From: Varroa destructor
Lineage: Eukaryota > Arthropoda > Arachnida > Mesostigmata > Varroidae
DNA: 64,000 nt
Direction: 5' to 3'
NCBI RefSeq assembly: GCF_002443255.2
Contig: NW_019211456.1
Location: 30,687,341 to 30,751,340 of the forward strand
Both the position numbers and the translations under genes were made by a program. Below, piece by piece: positions 1 through 13,232 of this stretch (positions within the stretch are counted from its first letter, which is position 1; the number at the start of each line of letters is the position of its first letter). The notes under the pieces were generated by a model. It ran no database searches. It had not been told where the DNA came from and was given only the letters and a program-made list of their open reading frames with translations.

Positions 1-1942
1 AGATTCCGTTCAGCCGTTGACTGCCGTAGGTGAGCAGCAAAAGTTCAACGTGTTCAAAGCATCAACAACTTGAATTTCTCTACCTGTCGCATAATTAACT
101 TGTGTTTTACTCACGATCGTAATTTGGTGTCCTGCACGCGACTACAACTTCGGTGTGCTAGCCAGAACTGAGTGGAGTGAAACAATCAAAGGGCGAACGA
201 GATGAAAAAATTGGGTCGACCATTAACTGCATTGCTAGGTAGATTGCGGATAAGGCTGTCAGGTCACGTGGGATTACTACTAAGCGAAGGCCAGTGAGAA
301 CGACAATCGTTCGCAAAATGTTTAAGTTCTAGGGAAAAGACAATTTAACACGAGCGAGGCATATGACCATAAAAACGAAATTCTCTCGATTGAAAGGTGC
401 CGAGTCAGATATTAGAAAATATATCATGACGAATTGTGATTTAAAATTTCTCTTATTGAGCTATACTTTCTATTTTCATTCAGTCCGATTGTCTATGAAC
501 GTATAAAGTAAGATCAACTGTTGTGATTTCCGTTTATCTATCAGGAGCAGCGAGGGCTTTCAGTAATAGGGTCATCGCGTTCATCTTGCCTCGATGGGCG
601 CACCTGCCCAAAAGCCCCATGTATTGACTGACTCCTGATTTGGATATTAGTCCTGTTTGGATCAGAATGCTTACTAGAATGACAGCAACAACCAAAAAGC
701 TAATTAGTATGGAAGGATTAAATGAACATCCTTTGGCATGGGAAATACTTCTATGAATGCTACAACAGGAATCCCTTCAAAAATTTACTCCCTGAGACGG
801 AAGACATAGCGATTACATCTAAGGGGCTTTTACAGCTAAATATGTAAACGCCATCAGGAGTCGGTTGATTCTTGCCACAATTTAATACACGCCTTGCATT
901 TTCAGGCACGTTTTATAGTCTGCAAAAATACGTTTGTTGCGTATAGCTATTTAATGGTACGAAAGAACTGAGCTTGTTAGGATTCATATCATGACGCCTT
1001 ATTTTTATGATATAGTTGTATTGTTTTCACACTGAAACTAAAAGCTTTTCAGCGGCTATGCACTTATAGTTTGTCTTCTGTACCTGGTCTCGGTATGGAT
1101 AGTTCGTCTAAGAGAATCCATAGAATACACTGCGTCACCTATCGCCTTCTTCAAGACACAGAAGCGATTGGAATAAGAGGACCAGATAATTTGGAAAATA
1201 TGGGATAATTGAAATGTTGCCATTGAATAGTGGGCTATCGTCGAGTGACAACCTGATGTATCAGCTGCCGCGCTGCTCATCCACATTCGAGCTCTTCAGA
1301 AACTCAACCTATATGGCAGTACTGACCGTTCCTTGTGTGGACAATACCTTGTTTCGTGGAAAATGCCTTTGATATACATTGCAGGTATGGATACCAACTT
1401 GCAGTGGACCGCCACGCAAGCCGTGTCTCTTTTGTCCGAAACTCATAGCTATACCTGATTTTCACATCACCAGACGATGGTATAGACTGACCATTGTCTC
1501 TCCAACGACAAGAGTGTACTCCAGGTAGGTTTTTTGTTAGCGATGGTTACGCAAAGTGTACTTAGAATATACCACTCCTGTTTTCATTTGTTCTGGACCT
1601 ATCTTTCCGAAGGAACCTAATTTTTCTTTATCTTCACGTTGTCGTTACAATTTTATAATATATGATTCGAAAAATCCCAAATTAAGCTGGCAGAAACGCA
1701 TCGTCCCTTCCCTCTTGGCTCAGAGCCCTCTTGATATAGCAAGTCCTTCTTCATTTTAAAGCTCTGAAGCATAGTCACCTCTCCTGCAATTTCTTATCTA
1801 CCGATTCACGTCCTTAAAATAATCTCACTCACATTGAACCACTGTTTCCATGAGATCTTTTAGTGTTCAACAATATACGATAGATTTTGCTTTCGAGAAA
1901 CAGAGTTCAATCACTGCCGGTTGCCTATCAGCTCTGGGGGAC

Positions 1943-1985
1943 AATAAGAAGTAATTGTCCCTATCAGGGACAATTACTTCTTATT
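1943..1985. repeat. Perfect hairpin, 20-bp arms, 3-nt loop
   Basis: The left arm (1943-1962, AATAAGAAGTAATTGTCCCT) is the exact reverse complement of the right arm (1966-1985), with loop ATC. A perfect 20-bp arm is very unlikely by chance. A second hairpin follows 38 bp later. It may be a palindromic repeat, a short MITE relic or the stem of a small RNA; nothing distinguishes these. Confidence 0.9.
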
Positions 1986-2023
1986 TTCTAATGACGCTTA
2001 TTACTTGTTTACAGTCGTAAATA

Positions 2024-2067
2024 GCCAAAACCTTATTGGTTTAAAAATGGTTATAAAAGGTTTTGGC
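2024..2067. repeat. Hairpin, 11-bp perfect stem, 22-nt loop
   Basis: GCCAAAACCTT (2024-2034) pairs exactly with AAGGTTTTGGC (2057-2067). It sits just after the 20-bp hairpin. A weaker stem (2084-2092 with 2104-2112, flanking a poly-A run) follows, so three stem-loops lie within 170 bp. Confidence 0.75.
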
Positions 2068-3755
2068 CAAATTTATACTTAAAATACTTGAAAAAAAAAA
2101 TTGTTGAAGTATCAATCAAAGTGTCATTGAAAAGTTAGCTCGGTTAAAGACACGCTAGATATTAGGAGCGTACGCTGCTGTCGCTCACCGTGTTCTCGGT
2201 CGTGTACGTTATGAGCATGTGGCGTTGTAGTTAAGCCTCTAAAACGATCAAACATGATTCGGAAAAGTCTGACTGGACCTTACATTTAAATTGATTTGCG
2301 GCAGATCCATGCATTACAGGTCCGTTCTTTATCAATATGTGGATGTACGCAGACGGACCACTGCGACGATGTGGGCGTCATCAAGTACGTTGACGTAAGA
2401 AAAGATATTTACATTAAATATTAATTTTTAGATATGCTGTTACGATAGAAATTCAAGGAGTTTCTGCAACTCAGAAGGTCTTAGGTGCTGTATCAGCGGA
2501 TTTCAGGAAAGAATGTTTGTGTATATTTATATACATCCTTCGGAGTACGTGTTTACCACAACGATAATCAATTATCAGTCGAACAGAATGGATTAAACTC
2601 AACCTCAATGAATATTATCTATATTCATGTTCTCGGCAAGACGGTTTGAGCGCAAAGGGACGGGGTTGGTACGTCTTAGTATATCTTAGTAAAAAACCAT
2701 TGGATTCAAAGTTCAGAGTTCGATTACTTACAAGTAATACAATGCATACATGACAAAGCTTAATTGAGCTCAAAACATATGATCTTTAGCATAAGCAATA
2801 GATTCATACCTATATTTTATGGATGCTCAGGAGACTCATTGCCCGACTTATTAGTAGTCCTTGTCAGCGCGTGAAACTGGCTTCTAGGTTAACTTCGATC
2901 GGACAAATTTATCGTACCTAAGGCTTGCAAGCATTTTCTTTGCTTACTGTACAACTAGTATAAGTACTGAATATCGTCCGTTGTCAGAACTTCTTCCGGA
3001 TCAAATATTCAGGATCAATAAATATCAATGATTACTATTATGACAAGTTTCATTATGTTTATAATATTGACAATGATAAATTGACCGTGAAAGAACTACT
3101 CGTAGATCGAACAATGTATTTATAATCTCCTCCTTTGATGGTCTTGCCTTCTTCCTAGGATATTTATCACAGACCACGAGTGTTCCTCGGCGTAGTTTGT
3201 GTTTGCCTGGTCTCGTCAGAGTAATTTTCCGTCTTTCGTGTACAGACAAATCTATCTGAGATATCGTTTAACAATGGCTGAACGCAGAATGTGTCGAAAG
3301 AATGAATCGTTACTATGTGTTCATTCAAGAGAATGTTATATTTTGGTGTGGCAAACTGCCGTGACCGTTCCTTTATGTTATTAAACTGCATCAGTTGGGC
3401 CTTTTTTTGAGCCTTTTTACATGAGACATTGGAACTGAGTCCGCTTCTGACGAACAGTATATCCTTACGAGTTTAAATGTTTGTGACTACTCATTTCGAG
3501 TAGTTTGATTTAGGCTTCGCCATGTTATTGTCTCTGCCACCAGTTCCACTGCTCCAGTATATAATAAGCACCCCCTGTCTTCCCAAAAATTCTTGAATTT
3601 TGCACATATAGTGCGATTGTATAAAACGATCGTCAAAATTGAGCTCTTCCAGAGCATTAGGGTCGTATAGCAATGTGGACGTCATACAACAGCACTTTAG
3701 ATCGGTCAGCGTTCGAGCAAAATATTGAAATTTCCCATTCACTTTTATTGCTCAG

Positions 3756-4069
3756 CGGGTCAGGAGAACGAGAGGAGACCGCCTCCTAGTGATCCTAAAA
3801 AGGCATTTGTACTCGCACTTGAGCCCATGAGTGACGCAGACTACCACGCTGGTGGTGATATTAGTGGGCATAACGTCACCGGGAGTGTTCGGAGCATAGG
3901 GCCTGTGAAGTTCTCTGCACTGCTGACCCCGCAGAGCGTCGTGATCATGTTTCGCCAACGATATTATTCGCTCTCTTTTTTACCGGATCCTTGTCTAGAA
4001 AGTCTAAATTTTGAGAATGACAGCGCTGGTCACGACGACATCAATTACAATTACTGGGCCGGCACGTAG
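3756..4069 (+). CDS. Candidate terminal coding exon, unknown product
   Basis: A strong splice acceptor (TTCACTTTTATTGCTCAG, ending at 3755) is followed by a frame open for about 104 codons to a TAG at 4067-4069. The segment is GC-richer than its surroundings. The peptide begins AGQENERRPPPSDPKK and ends NYNYWAGT. I recognise no domain, signal peptide or membrane segment. It would lie inside an intron of the minus-strand SLC16 gene on the opposite strand. Random frames of similar length occur elsewhere in this window, so the case rests on the acceptor plus composition. No polyadenylation signal was seen immediately downstream. Confidence 0.22.
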
Positions 4070-7000
4070 AGACAACGAGTAAGGCAGACGAAGGCAGCTA
4101 TCCAGTCAGCCAGCCCAAGTATAGATAGCGTCAAACAATAATAACAGCACCATCATCTGCGGCAGAGGTGAAGCAGTTCTATGGGCGGTTATATCAGCAC
4201 TCTATATTTAAAATGGACGAGTTTGCCAAGGCTGATCAAGTAATTTGCTATAATATCTATCGTTTTCTTTTTCGCCCTTCTAAGTACAAAATACTCTTCC
4301 TGGACGGTTCTTCGTTTCTTACGACCGGCGTATTCTAATATATTTGCTTTAACACAGGAATGAATTGGTTCAAGTTGCATGAAAACAAACGTATACTTTG
4401 AGTATATAGGGCAAACTGAAACGCCAATAATGAGTAATTGACGTTCGTCGGTAAATAAATACTAACTAAGTCACAGAGTATTTAAGTTGTACGACTTAGG
4501 AAAGTTAAAAGCTAGAATATTACACCTCACATTTGTTGAAAAGGTTACGTTTAATAGTAGCGTGTGAACGGTGTGCTCAAAGAGGCACCCAGTGACCGTT
4601 GCGACGGGAGAGTCATAAAAAAAGAAACAGCCTTCACGGAAAAAATACTGAACAAAGTCCAAGCTTCTTCATGTTGCTTGAAAAACATCCTGCTAGTTCA
4701 AATAGCTGGCTCTTCATTTCTCAGTCAAGGTAGGTTATATCATTTAAGTTTAAACGGCAACTATTTATCGATAAAGTTTTTCTCCTCAAAACGAGAAATA
4801 AACTTTACTATGTCCTTAATAATAGCTTAATTAAAAAATCTACGAACCTTTACCTAACTTCGTTTCTTATTTTAGGTAAAAGGTGGATAGTCGTCTGAGG
4901 CGTTTATGACGTACACGGCCGTATACTTAAATGTATGTCCTAATATAGGGACAGAGTCCGATTGTCTGGCTCGACGCCAGATAGCTCATTTTGTACACTA
5001 AGAATTAAGCACGAAAAAATTAAAATTCTGGCTGTATTTTCCTGTTTAAAGTGGGTTAAAGCGCATATGTAGCACAGCACGATATACTGTATTTTTGTTT
5101 CGGACCCTATTTCGTTGATGATAGATCATACCCGATGTGCATACTCTGGAATATGTCTTTCAGAACACATATATGCACCACTTATCAAATATATTCGATC
5201 GGGTTACTGATGAAATTTGCTCGTTTCCAAGCTGCATCGCGTTCAGCACGTAGTATTGCAACTGCTTATACATATGCACATATGTGTTTAAACGCTGGCC
5301 CACATTTATAATACCTAAATGACATGTAGCTGTAAAGTTCCAACATGGCTGTGATCGACGCGTGTCAAAATGAGCTAAACCCGAACCAACATATTGTTTT
5401 TAATTCCGTAGACTTCTCAAGATTACATCACGTGCAAATGTACTATCGTATAGGTTTTACCACAATATGCAGCATGATATAGCTCAAAATCGTAACGTGC
5501 ATAGCGCAAACGGAAGCATCATAAAGACAGCCTTACCTGTCTTAGCTAAAAATGGAATAAAGCGTTCAAACCGTAATAAGTGTAGATTCTGGACCGACTA
5601 GTTTTCTGCTCATTGTTCGTTATAATAAAAGATATAAGAACAACCCCAGATCGACTGAGCGCAAACCGTCACAGGTTGCACGATAAAGGCCTTGAAGCTT
5701 TTTTCCCGAGGGTTTGGTACCGATGACCGGATGTACCCGTCTGGATGACTGCACCTCTGTATTGCGCAGACATCAGCCAGTCTTATTTTTTAAACGCAAA
5801 TTAATTCGGTATAACAAATAGTTACGATAGTGTAAACGAAAATTGACTTTTTGACGACACGCGGTATGTTCTTTGCTTTATATTGTCAAATACGAGAAAA
5901 AAGGAGTCTATATCCCAGTAATTAATTTTCTTGAAGAGCTTGGTATATGCCATACAATATAAGGCTTATGTAAACCCACTGAAGCATTGAAATACATTGT
6001 ATTATTGATAGTTCCCCGATTATTCCATGCTATAGAAGTACTGTTGAGCTATACAAATGATCCAACGAAATAGAGCTATTCTTTCTGAGTGCATCCAGTG
6101 TCAACTAATCAACACCTCTTTGACCATCCATGAACAGTTTCTCGGTACGACTGAAACACACACGCGTTTTTTTCACTCGGTTCTAGTTTAGTTACAACAG
6201 CAGTCTTTTACGCCAACCAAAATTATCCTATACATTACCATTGTAATAGATAGTTGTACAACAGTAGATGTTAGTCGAGAAACAACTCTTAACTTTGTTT
6301 TATAAGCAAAAAATACATTAGTGATGATGGAGACATATATAATATATGCTGATCTTGTGATCCAGGCAATGACAAATCGGTATCAAGCCGTAGCGCATTG
6401 AAGCGCAGTGGCAATATTGTCTTCATATTCTGGCGTCGACCGCCACTGGGGCAGTATTCTCGGATTGCAAACGAAATTGTCATGAACCAGTAACAAATTT
6501 ATGTACGGCTATTGTGTTGCCATCCAGCTCCTGAAATGATCAGGCAGCCAAACAAATGTAAAAGGAGGGAAAAAGAGAGAAAGATAGAGAGATCAGAGCT
6601 TCAAGCCTTGTGCAGTTTCGTAGTTTTCTGCTCAGTCCGTACCTTGATATTCCCATTTCGATCCGTCGGTTGCCTAGCCGCTCTTTCGAATCCTCTGCGA
6701 GGTATTCATTTCTACTAATGCTTTCTCTGTTGCCGCCACCGCACACGGCAAAAGGGAATAGTTTTTTCCACGGTTGGTTATTCGTTCGTTACGCTCTTGC
6801 TTTCTTTCTATGACGATTTCAGGCTAAAGGTGCCAAGCCTCGTCTCTATCCGCTTACATCTGCGAGAAGCCCCCATGGACACCAGCACATCGATCGATAT
6901 AGCTGACATCAGAGGACTCGGAGGGCGTTCATAGACGTTAGAAACGATATCAAGCATCCTGCGATGCCATTAGTCAGAACGCCGTGGAACTGCACTGCTT

Positions 7001-7178
7001 TGTACCGTTGCGGAAAGAAATATCCCTAGTGGTAGTTCATTGGTCATCCCAGCAGTACGACTACAAAGCTTCGAGACAAGAAGCTGAAGTCCTACGACCT
7101 CCGCTACTTCCTAGTACGTAGAATAATTCGATCTCTTTAAGGCACGACAGGTATAAAAAGGTACAAAAAAGATGATGG

Positions 7179-7192
7179 TATATATATATATA
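7179..7192. repeat. (TA)n microsatellite
   Basis: A run of about seven TA units. Confidence 0.9.
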
Positions 7193-7963
7193 TCTATAAA
7201 TTTGTGTATGGCGCGCATTGGCAATTAGTGAATCTATTTCGTAGCGGTTGCATGTGATGATATTGACCAACAGAAACCGTAGCTGTGGTCATTTGCAATT
7301 CGATCAAATTCGAGCATCCTTCACTTCGACCAGGTAGGACGGGAACTAGCGCCTGTTAGATAGAACAGACTATGCACAATGTCTCCACGCCAACAAGAGT
7401 TGTAGCGACGAGAAAGCCCATGACGGAAGTCATCAAAGCTGGCATTCACTCTTCACTTGATTGGTAGAAACGTCATGGGGACTGGCGGGCAGTGTGCTGC
7501 CCCTAAACAAAAAGGAGACTCTGGGGTTATAAGTGCTTCAGGAGCAGCGGGTAAGAAGCGATAATGAGGAAAAGAGAGCAAAACGTGTCTTAGTCGACTT
7601 CAAACGAAACGTGACCGTGCCAGAAGCCAGTGACACACTATTCCCTTGGGACATTTACCCTCTGCACAGTTGTACATATCATACCAGCATTGGAGTCTGA
7701 CACTAGAACTCTCTCTTCAGAATTGTCGTCAGATGGAATACGGCAATGCTTGCTATCACGGAATGAGCATACACAGTACCGACCAAGAAACTCGTTTTCT
7801 TTTCTTTAGAAAGCTGTAGTCGACGAGAGTAACAAATAGCAGTCGCAATGGAACGGTCACGCGACTTCGTAAGTAGCTACCAATTTCGGTGACGATTCTC
7901 AACATTACATGGTAAAGGCTAATCAGGCTCCCGACACCCCCATAGGATTGCACAAGTATGCAA

Positions 7964-8032
7964 TGCAATCACTTGTAAATATGGTTAATATAATATACAC
8001 TTGCAATCATTTGCATATATGGTTAATATAAA
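7964..8032. repeat. Two-copy tandem repeat, period 38 bp
   Basis: Two imperfect copies of about 30 bp start TGCAATCA and contain ATGGTTAATATAA. They begin at 7964 and 8002 and differ at about three positions. No function is apparent. Confidence 0.7.
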
Positions 8033-11000
8033 TAGTTAAATAAATCATATAATTCGGAAGAGCAGTCTTCTTACTTCCCGATCATCTTTAGACCGGAAGA
8101 TGGCGCAAAAGAAGCAGAAGTCATTTGAAAGAGAAATTATCTGATCCTTATAGATTAGAATCCACTCGAATCGACGACATCTTGTACGCCTTGTAGATTT
8201 TTGATAGGGAGAAATTGCCTTGCTGTTGTTATTATAATGTCAATAAGCCATTTACGTGAAGAGTCAGGTGAGAAGAGGACGTCAACGTTCTGAGACGGTT
8301 ACCTCTGCGTCTAACTCTAAAGGGTTATTGTAGGATTTCAGAGTTATGCCCAACATCCTTGAACAGACGCCCGATTTTAAGTTCAAAAGATACTGAACTG
8401 AAGTTAGGCCTATGCTGATGCAGTAAATGTAAATTTATGACCTGCGGGCTTATTCGACGGCAGTGAAGGTGACAACTAATATTTTCCAGATATTGAGCCA
8501 CGAACAGACATCGTTAATCTAGCCTTTGTCCGAACTGTGCAACTGGTAATCAGTATGGTTGTAGCATGGCCCGCAGTTCTATTCGTATTCCAGAGTCTGA
8601 CTGACCTGATCTTTCTACTCTCGAAAGTCTGTCGAGAGAAAAAAATCGGCACATATGAGATATGAAAGAGATACGAACAAATGTGATAATTGCAACGACA
8701 GTTTAATGTCTATGTAGAATATTTCAACGTTTTTCCTTTCTTCCGTACAGCATTTAATATGGAAAATTGCCTATCTTAATATTATAACATTGACCGAGTC
8801 GTAACCGGCCTGTACTACTAGCACATTGTCAATCTAAGGAAACCATTACTAGACTTCTATTTAGTGGGAAAAATGAGCTTCTTCTTCGAAAATTGGTTGG
8901 ACTAATTTAGAAAAATTATCTACTCGCAATACATCGATCGTAGATTCGAATAATTGTGTACAACCTTAAATGATTCATTAATTTCCTAAAACGTTCTTCT
9001 ACTTGAAAATACTGCGAGTTATGAAATTGTTTACGTTTCAAAAGATGAGCAACACCTCTTATGTTTACTGAGTCTACCTTATTGACGATCTTTTACAAAA
9101 AGGATACCTGTCGAATGAAAGTTTGGAAAATCATCTCTGCCTCAATAGCAAGTATACGGAGTACCAATGTTTGAGTACGAAATGGTGATATTCCCTCAGC
9201 AGAACTTTAGCTGGGCCATGACACGAATGCTAAACATCGGTTCGTTAGTGGTTCATAAATGTACGCGCAAAGGACCTACGAATGTCCGTGGCAACCGATT
9301 ATGATGTTGACATTAAATATTGAATATTAACATTAAATATGCAATAAAGCGCTGTCGATCCCACGAGTTTCCACTATCAAACGGAGAGACGGCCTCTACT
9401 TCTGCTTCCGCAGCAAAAGAAGTGAGCGTAGATAGCGAGGAACCTGGTTTTTCGCCGGTGGTTAAAGCGTAAAAGGTCGAAAGAACAGACACAGCCGTCT
9501 GTAACGTTTTTGTCGTCTGTAACAGAATTTGCTCATTTTTTAACGGAACCCTTCATATCGTGCGGTGGATCTTCGTTAAAGTCTTCTAAGGGGCCCACCC
9601 AATGTTCAGTTCGATCTGCATATCAGTACACAATCAAAGTGATTGCCTCGGCGTGCTCATAACGGCCTGTTTCTATCAGTTTTAATGATCATTCTTCAAC
9701 TCACAGAAGCTGAACTGTTTGCTCATAGCGTCTTCCACTTTTCTCGAAAGAAGAACGCATAAGTGTCTCGATTATTTATTAACTACAAAGCAAACAATAG
9801 GAATATTAATTAAGATAATTTCTCTGCAAGTCGTTCATAAGGAACTCGCTTCGCAAACGGTGAACCTTGAACGCCGTGTGATCTAATAGAACAACTACAA
9901 GTTTTACTAAAAAAAATACAGCTAGGAGCCTAGACCTACTCGTAGTTACTGTTTATTGCCAAGGTCGGTCACGGTAGGTAAAGTGAGCCGTCAAAACATG
10001 CCATATAGTTGACTCAAAACAAAAAAGTGAGAATGATAAAACGCAATAGACGGATAGTCAATTTTTTAACTTTGATTTGACATAAGGTCTCAAACCTACA
10101 AACGAATCGTATTAGAAGTTGATTAGATAAAAATCTAGATGATACGGTGATATATTCATCTCTCACATTTTTCAGTGGGTTTCTAAGAAAGCTAATTACA
10201 TATTTATACGTTTCCACTGTGGTCGAGATGAGATCATATATACAATTAAAAAAAATTTATTGAACCAGAACTGAAATGACCTTGATAGCACGAAAGTGAT
10301 CCCATTTTAAGCTGTATTTTAGCGTAAATTCAAATGTTTCTCCAATCTGTACTTCATTGCTGTCCGTTTGTTGATGAAGACTAATCCAAACGCCCTTCGC
10401 GCTAATATGCATAATATGGAACTCTCTACGAGAGGTATCAACATATCTCTATTTTGACTATAGCTGTGCATATCAAATGAGTTTAATAAATCGTTATATA
10501 TGTATATATAATGCCAACACATTTGCCAAACTTAAATACTCATAAATACATGAGTACACTATATCGTTCTAAACGACTTGCTTGAGCCTTAACATTGTCC
10601 AGATGATACAACGTTTCGTACTGAAAAGAACCACGATTGCTATAATTGCGTCTCAATGCCACCCCTAGCGTTTTCAATATCGGTTCGGAAGGAAATTCAG
10701 GCCGAACTGTTACGCAGGCGTATATTCTATTATGTACACCCTTAACGAAACGTTCATACGCATAGCGGCCACTAAAATGCCCGCTAGGTGAGTCGCCGTT
10801 TACCATTGGTTAATCAGCTCGATCAATGAGACGGCCGTATTGCGTATTGGTAAATAGCAGACAGAGCGACTCTACGTTGACGGATGTGCAGAGAGAAGAA
10901 ACAAAAGATCTAAATACCAATACAATATAGCAATATTTTTATTCATCAATTATTAGCGGACGACTTGACTGTTTATCACCCCTTCTGAACGTACTCGGAA

Positions 11001-12687
11001 GCATGAATTGTATTTTGAGATGGGTTAGATAGATACGCCGGACGATAATATTATTCTGCCAATCAACAGGTAATGAATTCTATTTTAGCAGGATATCGAG
11101 GTCTTAGTTTCTGCCACTAATCGTAGGGTTTAGTCTTTGTATTGATTTCAAGACTACAATACAGTACAACTACGCCTTCAAGAGAATGACACGAAGGTAA
11201 AGTAAAAGCTTTCATAATTCTATGCGAACAATATTTATGTACGATGTAATACAAACTGCTTATTATGTAGTATGCTATATATAGTAGTTTGATTATATTA
11301 TTAGAATACATTGAAAATTATACAGGTCCTGAGAGCTCACAGGGTTGAATCTTTCAGCTTTATCCCGATACTTTTATGCCGGCGATAATAACAGTCACAA
11401 CGACAAACGCAATCTATTTGATGAATCATGGAATCATTTGAATCATGGAGAATACATTTTAATAGATTTTCTAACCTAGCGTTCTTTTTTCTAAAGACGG
11501 GACTGTCGGACACTCAAGAGCGCGATCAACAACGACAAGACAACACAAGACGGCTAGCGTTTAGATCTTTTTCTCATTTTTGTGGCCAGAACTGGAAGAC
11601 CTCGGTTATTATCTGAACAGAACGTTTTCCCCGAGGGCAAACTGGCTTGTCCATACGATGATCAGCTAAACGCCTGATTACGTCGATCAGATGAATGCTT
11701 TCCATCAATTTTGCAAAACGGTAACAAGAAATAACACGACAAAAAAGTACGGCCTACTGGCGCCTAGGGGTGCCACCCTTCAAAGTTTAGATTCTGCACG
11801 TCTGTCGTATTTGTTGTCATTTATGTCGCCCTATCGATGCCGCTGCTTAGCTCGGCACGTTATTCGACTAGTCTTCTATACGCCAGCTCTTTTTTCTGAC
11901 ATTACCTTTTCTTGCGTCTTCACTAACCGTTAAGCAATCACAGATTGTTTTGTCGCAGTTGATGACTATCATTAACCGACAAAGAATATACTGATCAAAT
12001 AGAGGTACTAATGATAATAAAGTACTGTATCATCCCGTCTTATTTCTTAGAACGGTGAGTGGTTAGTTAAATCGGTAGAGCAGGTAACCAATCGAAAAAC
12101 ACAAAATATGTTGACGTAAATATTGATCGTTTATTCGAATATTAAAAGGCCGCAGTATAACGAACTCATAATTAGCAATCAAGTCAATAAGCTTATCCAT
12201 TTTTAGGCGGCCGAATAGGTTAATCGCTGAAACATATTAAAAATAGGCCAAACGGGATTCAAGAAGGTGAACATAAGATCGGTTAAATTTGGTTGTGATT
12301 ACCGTCAAAGGTTTCATATAATAATATATTTTCCATGCAAGCGATGGACCAGGAAGCGGGCAACTGTCTCAAACCTGAATCCTGCTTCTTCAAATCGTGC
12401 TTCGGCCAGTTTTTGTATAGGTTGAACAAATATCAGTTATTTAGTCATGTATTGCAGCTTGAGAGTTGTCGACTTGCACGGCTTAAATCTCCGTTTAGTC
12501 TCGTACACGATCGGTCATTGCCTCAATATTGAAGCGTAGGATCATGGCGGCAGAATTACACCATTCCTCTATAGTATAAATAACGCGTGATATGAATTTC
12601 TTTTTCTGAACGTAACCTTCTAAGCGAATCACGCACAGATGTTTAGACTCTATCAACGTGAATCCCAGCGATAGTTATGGATCGTAC

Positions 12688-12709
12688 ATATATATATATA
12701 TATATATAA
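12688..12709. repeat. (TA)n microsatellite
   Basis: About eleven uninterrupted TA units. Confidence 0.95.
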
Positions 12710-13206
12710 TGCTTCGGAGGAGGCCGAAATCACCGCAAGTTCGATGGATCGAATATGATAAATCTTTTCATTAAAACAATTAGCCATATCTAGCTGAGAA
12801 TATTCATCCTCTCGTCCGCGTAAACGTTGCAGCGTCGTCTGGCAACGAAGCGACGAGCGCGAGTCGGCGGTAAAGCTTCGAATCGAAGTTTTGTCGTTTC
12901 CCCGATGAAGGATGTCGCCTGTTCTACCCTACTGCTTCGATGAAAGGAATTAACTGTGTCGCCCCTTGATTAGGCGTATCACGTCGCTATTAAGAGGCGA
13001 CAGTTACTGGTTTGTTAAATAAGATCAGAAAACTAACGCAGCTGCGTTAATAATAATAATAAATTCGGAGAAATCCCGTCTGACCAGCACGTTCTAAACG
13101 TAATCATAGATATGGCTAGTATGCTCACTTAGATTAAGTGTAGATTGATTATACAACAAAAAAAGGATCGGTCGCTCAAGAGTCTCAGAAGACTTTAGAC
13201 AAAAAA

Positions 13207-13232
13207 CGAATGAAATTGATAAATTTCGTTCG
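13207..13232. repeat. Short inverted repeat, 11-bp arms
   Basis: CGAATGAAATT (13207-13217) and AATTTCGTTCG (13222-13232) pair with one mismatch around the loop GATA. Confidence 0.6.

Noticed and set aside
2670..2735. Plus-strand tRNA-like segment (AGAGTTCGATTAC with a poor box A)
   Set aside because: There are two or more mismatches in each box and no fold. It is mentioned only as a weak member of the tRNA-like set.
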